Assembly (NCBI GenBank): GCA_964617665.1
Contig: CAZUAH010000050.1
Coordinates: forward strand, 1-43,236
Direction of reading: 5' to 3'
Source: JADHUC01 sp964617665
Lineage (GTDB): Bacteria > Planctomycetota > Planctomycetia > Pirellulales > Pirellulaceae
Length of the DNA stretch: 43,236 nt
This document shows, one piece after another, positions 43,177 through 43,236 of the stretch. Position 1 is the stretch's first letter. Each line of letters begins with the position of its first letter. The notes beneath the pieces are model-generated. The model was not told where the DNA came from, ran no database searches, and worked only from the letters and a program-made list of their open reading frames with translations. The position numbers and the translations under genes were made by a program.

Positions 43177-43203
43177 CGACACAGGAGTTGTCGTCCTGTG
43201 TCG
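43177..43203. repeat. hairpin, 10-base perfect arms
   Basis: CGACACAGGA at 43177-43186 pairs with TCCTGTGTCG at 43194-43203 around GTTGTCG. It is close to the preceding inverted repeat and could be part of the same element or a regulatory structure of a gene beyond the window. Confidence 0.55.
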
Positions 43204-43236
43204 CGAACTGTTTTGGCCTTGACGACACATGACACG

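Larger units (their letters stand above)
42597..43236. other. terminal region without recognised gene; repeats only
   Basis: Contents: the second copy of the short dispersed repeat (42608-42642), the second 60-base block (42670-42729), an inverted repeat CGACCGAACGCA with 19-base loop at 43067-43109, and a hairpin CGACACAGGA with 7-base loop at 43177-43203. Open frames on both strands, including a 205-codon one on the minus strand, have shadow-like composition and no motif. A gene may start beyond the window edge. Confidence 0.5.

Noticed and set aside
42613..43230. 205-codon open frame on the minus strand at the end of the window
   Set aside because: No recognisable motif, unusual composition, overlaps repeats and hairpins, and no convincing ribosome site.

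Overview
The window looks like a chromosomal stretch of a planctomycete, probably of the Pirellulales/Pirellulaceae type. The support is the combination of a DUF1549/DUF1553 - DUF1501 - PPC-domain gene set, two ECF sigma factor/Ser-Thr kinase pairs whose kinases carry an N-terminal HxxxCxxC motif and one transmembrane segment, a BlaI/M56 pair with a giant periplasmic tail, Tat-type Gfo/Idh/MocA oxidoreductases, secreted beta-helix proteins, and several families of long interspersed palindromes. No rRNA, tRNA, CRISPR array, phage module or intact insertion sequence was seen.

Layout. Positions 1-2248 hold the tail of an ABC transporter ATPase and its overlapping permease. Positions 2253-7218 (minus strand) hold a tandem duplication of a secreted HEAT-like/beta-propeller protein; the proximal copy is intact and the distal copy is broken by an in-frame stop and a one-base deletion. 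Positions 7547-12872 (minus) hold an ECF sigma factor followed by a large transmembrane Ser/Thr kinase. Divergently, 13214-19095 holds a BlaI-type repressor overlapping a 1829-residue BlaR1-like M56 metallopeptidase with two near-identical 263-residue C-terminal repeats. The divergent region between these units contains a good sigma-70-like promoter flanked and overlapped by two copies of the dyad TCTTCG-N8-CGAAG(A/G), probably the BlaI operators. Positions 19202-22970 (minus) hold a second Ser/Thr kinase gene with a frameshift inside its glycine-rich loop, and 23094-23702 its divergent ECF sigma factor.

Positions 23760-29441 (minus) hold the DUF1549/DUF1553, DUF1501 and PPC genes. Both gaps between them hold a long perfect or near-perfect palindrome, and a third palindrome sits in frame inside the signal-peptide region of the first gene. 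Then come a secreted beta-helix protein (29809-32502), a secreted protein with an ExbD/TolR-like domain (32696-34135, minus), a Tat-exported oxidoreductase (34314-35627), and a two-gene signalling unit: a GAF/PAS sensor kinase that appears to lack its phosphoacceptor histidine, overlapping a stand-alone receiver (36049-40174).

The last 3 kb is a graveyard: a relic of a REP-associated (Y1/IS200-like) transposase, a beta-helix gene lacking its 5' part and carrying an in-frame palindrome, and the 3' end of a second Gfo/Idh/MocA gene joined head to head with it. The final 640 bases contain repeats and no convincing gene.

The most interesting signals are: (i) regulatory wiring of two sensor modules (sigma/kinase and BlaI/M56) that face each other across one control region and share extracytoplasmic domain types; (ii) palindromic elements that have entered protein-coding frames, near a relic of the transposase class that could mobilise them; (iii) the sensor kinase without an obvious phospho-histidine. 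All assignments are from reading motifs by eye; no database search was possible.
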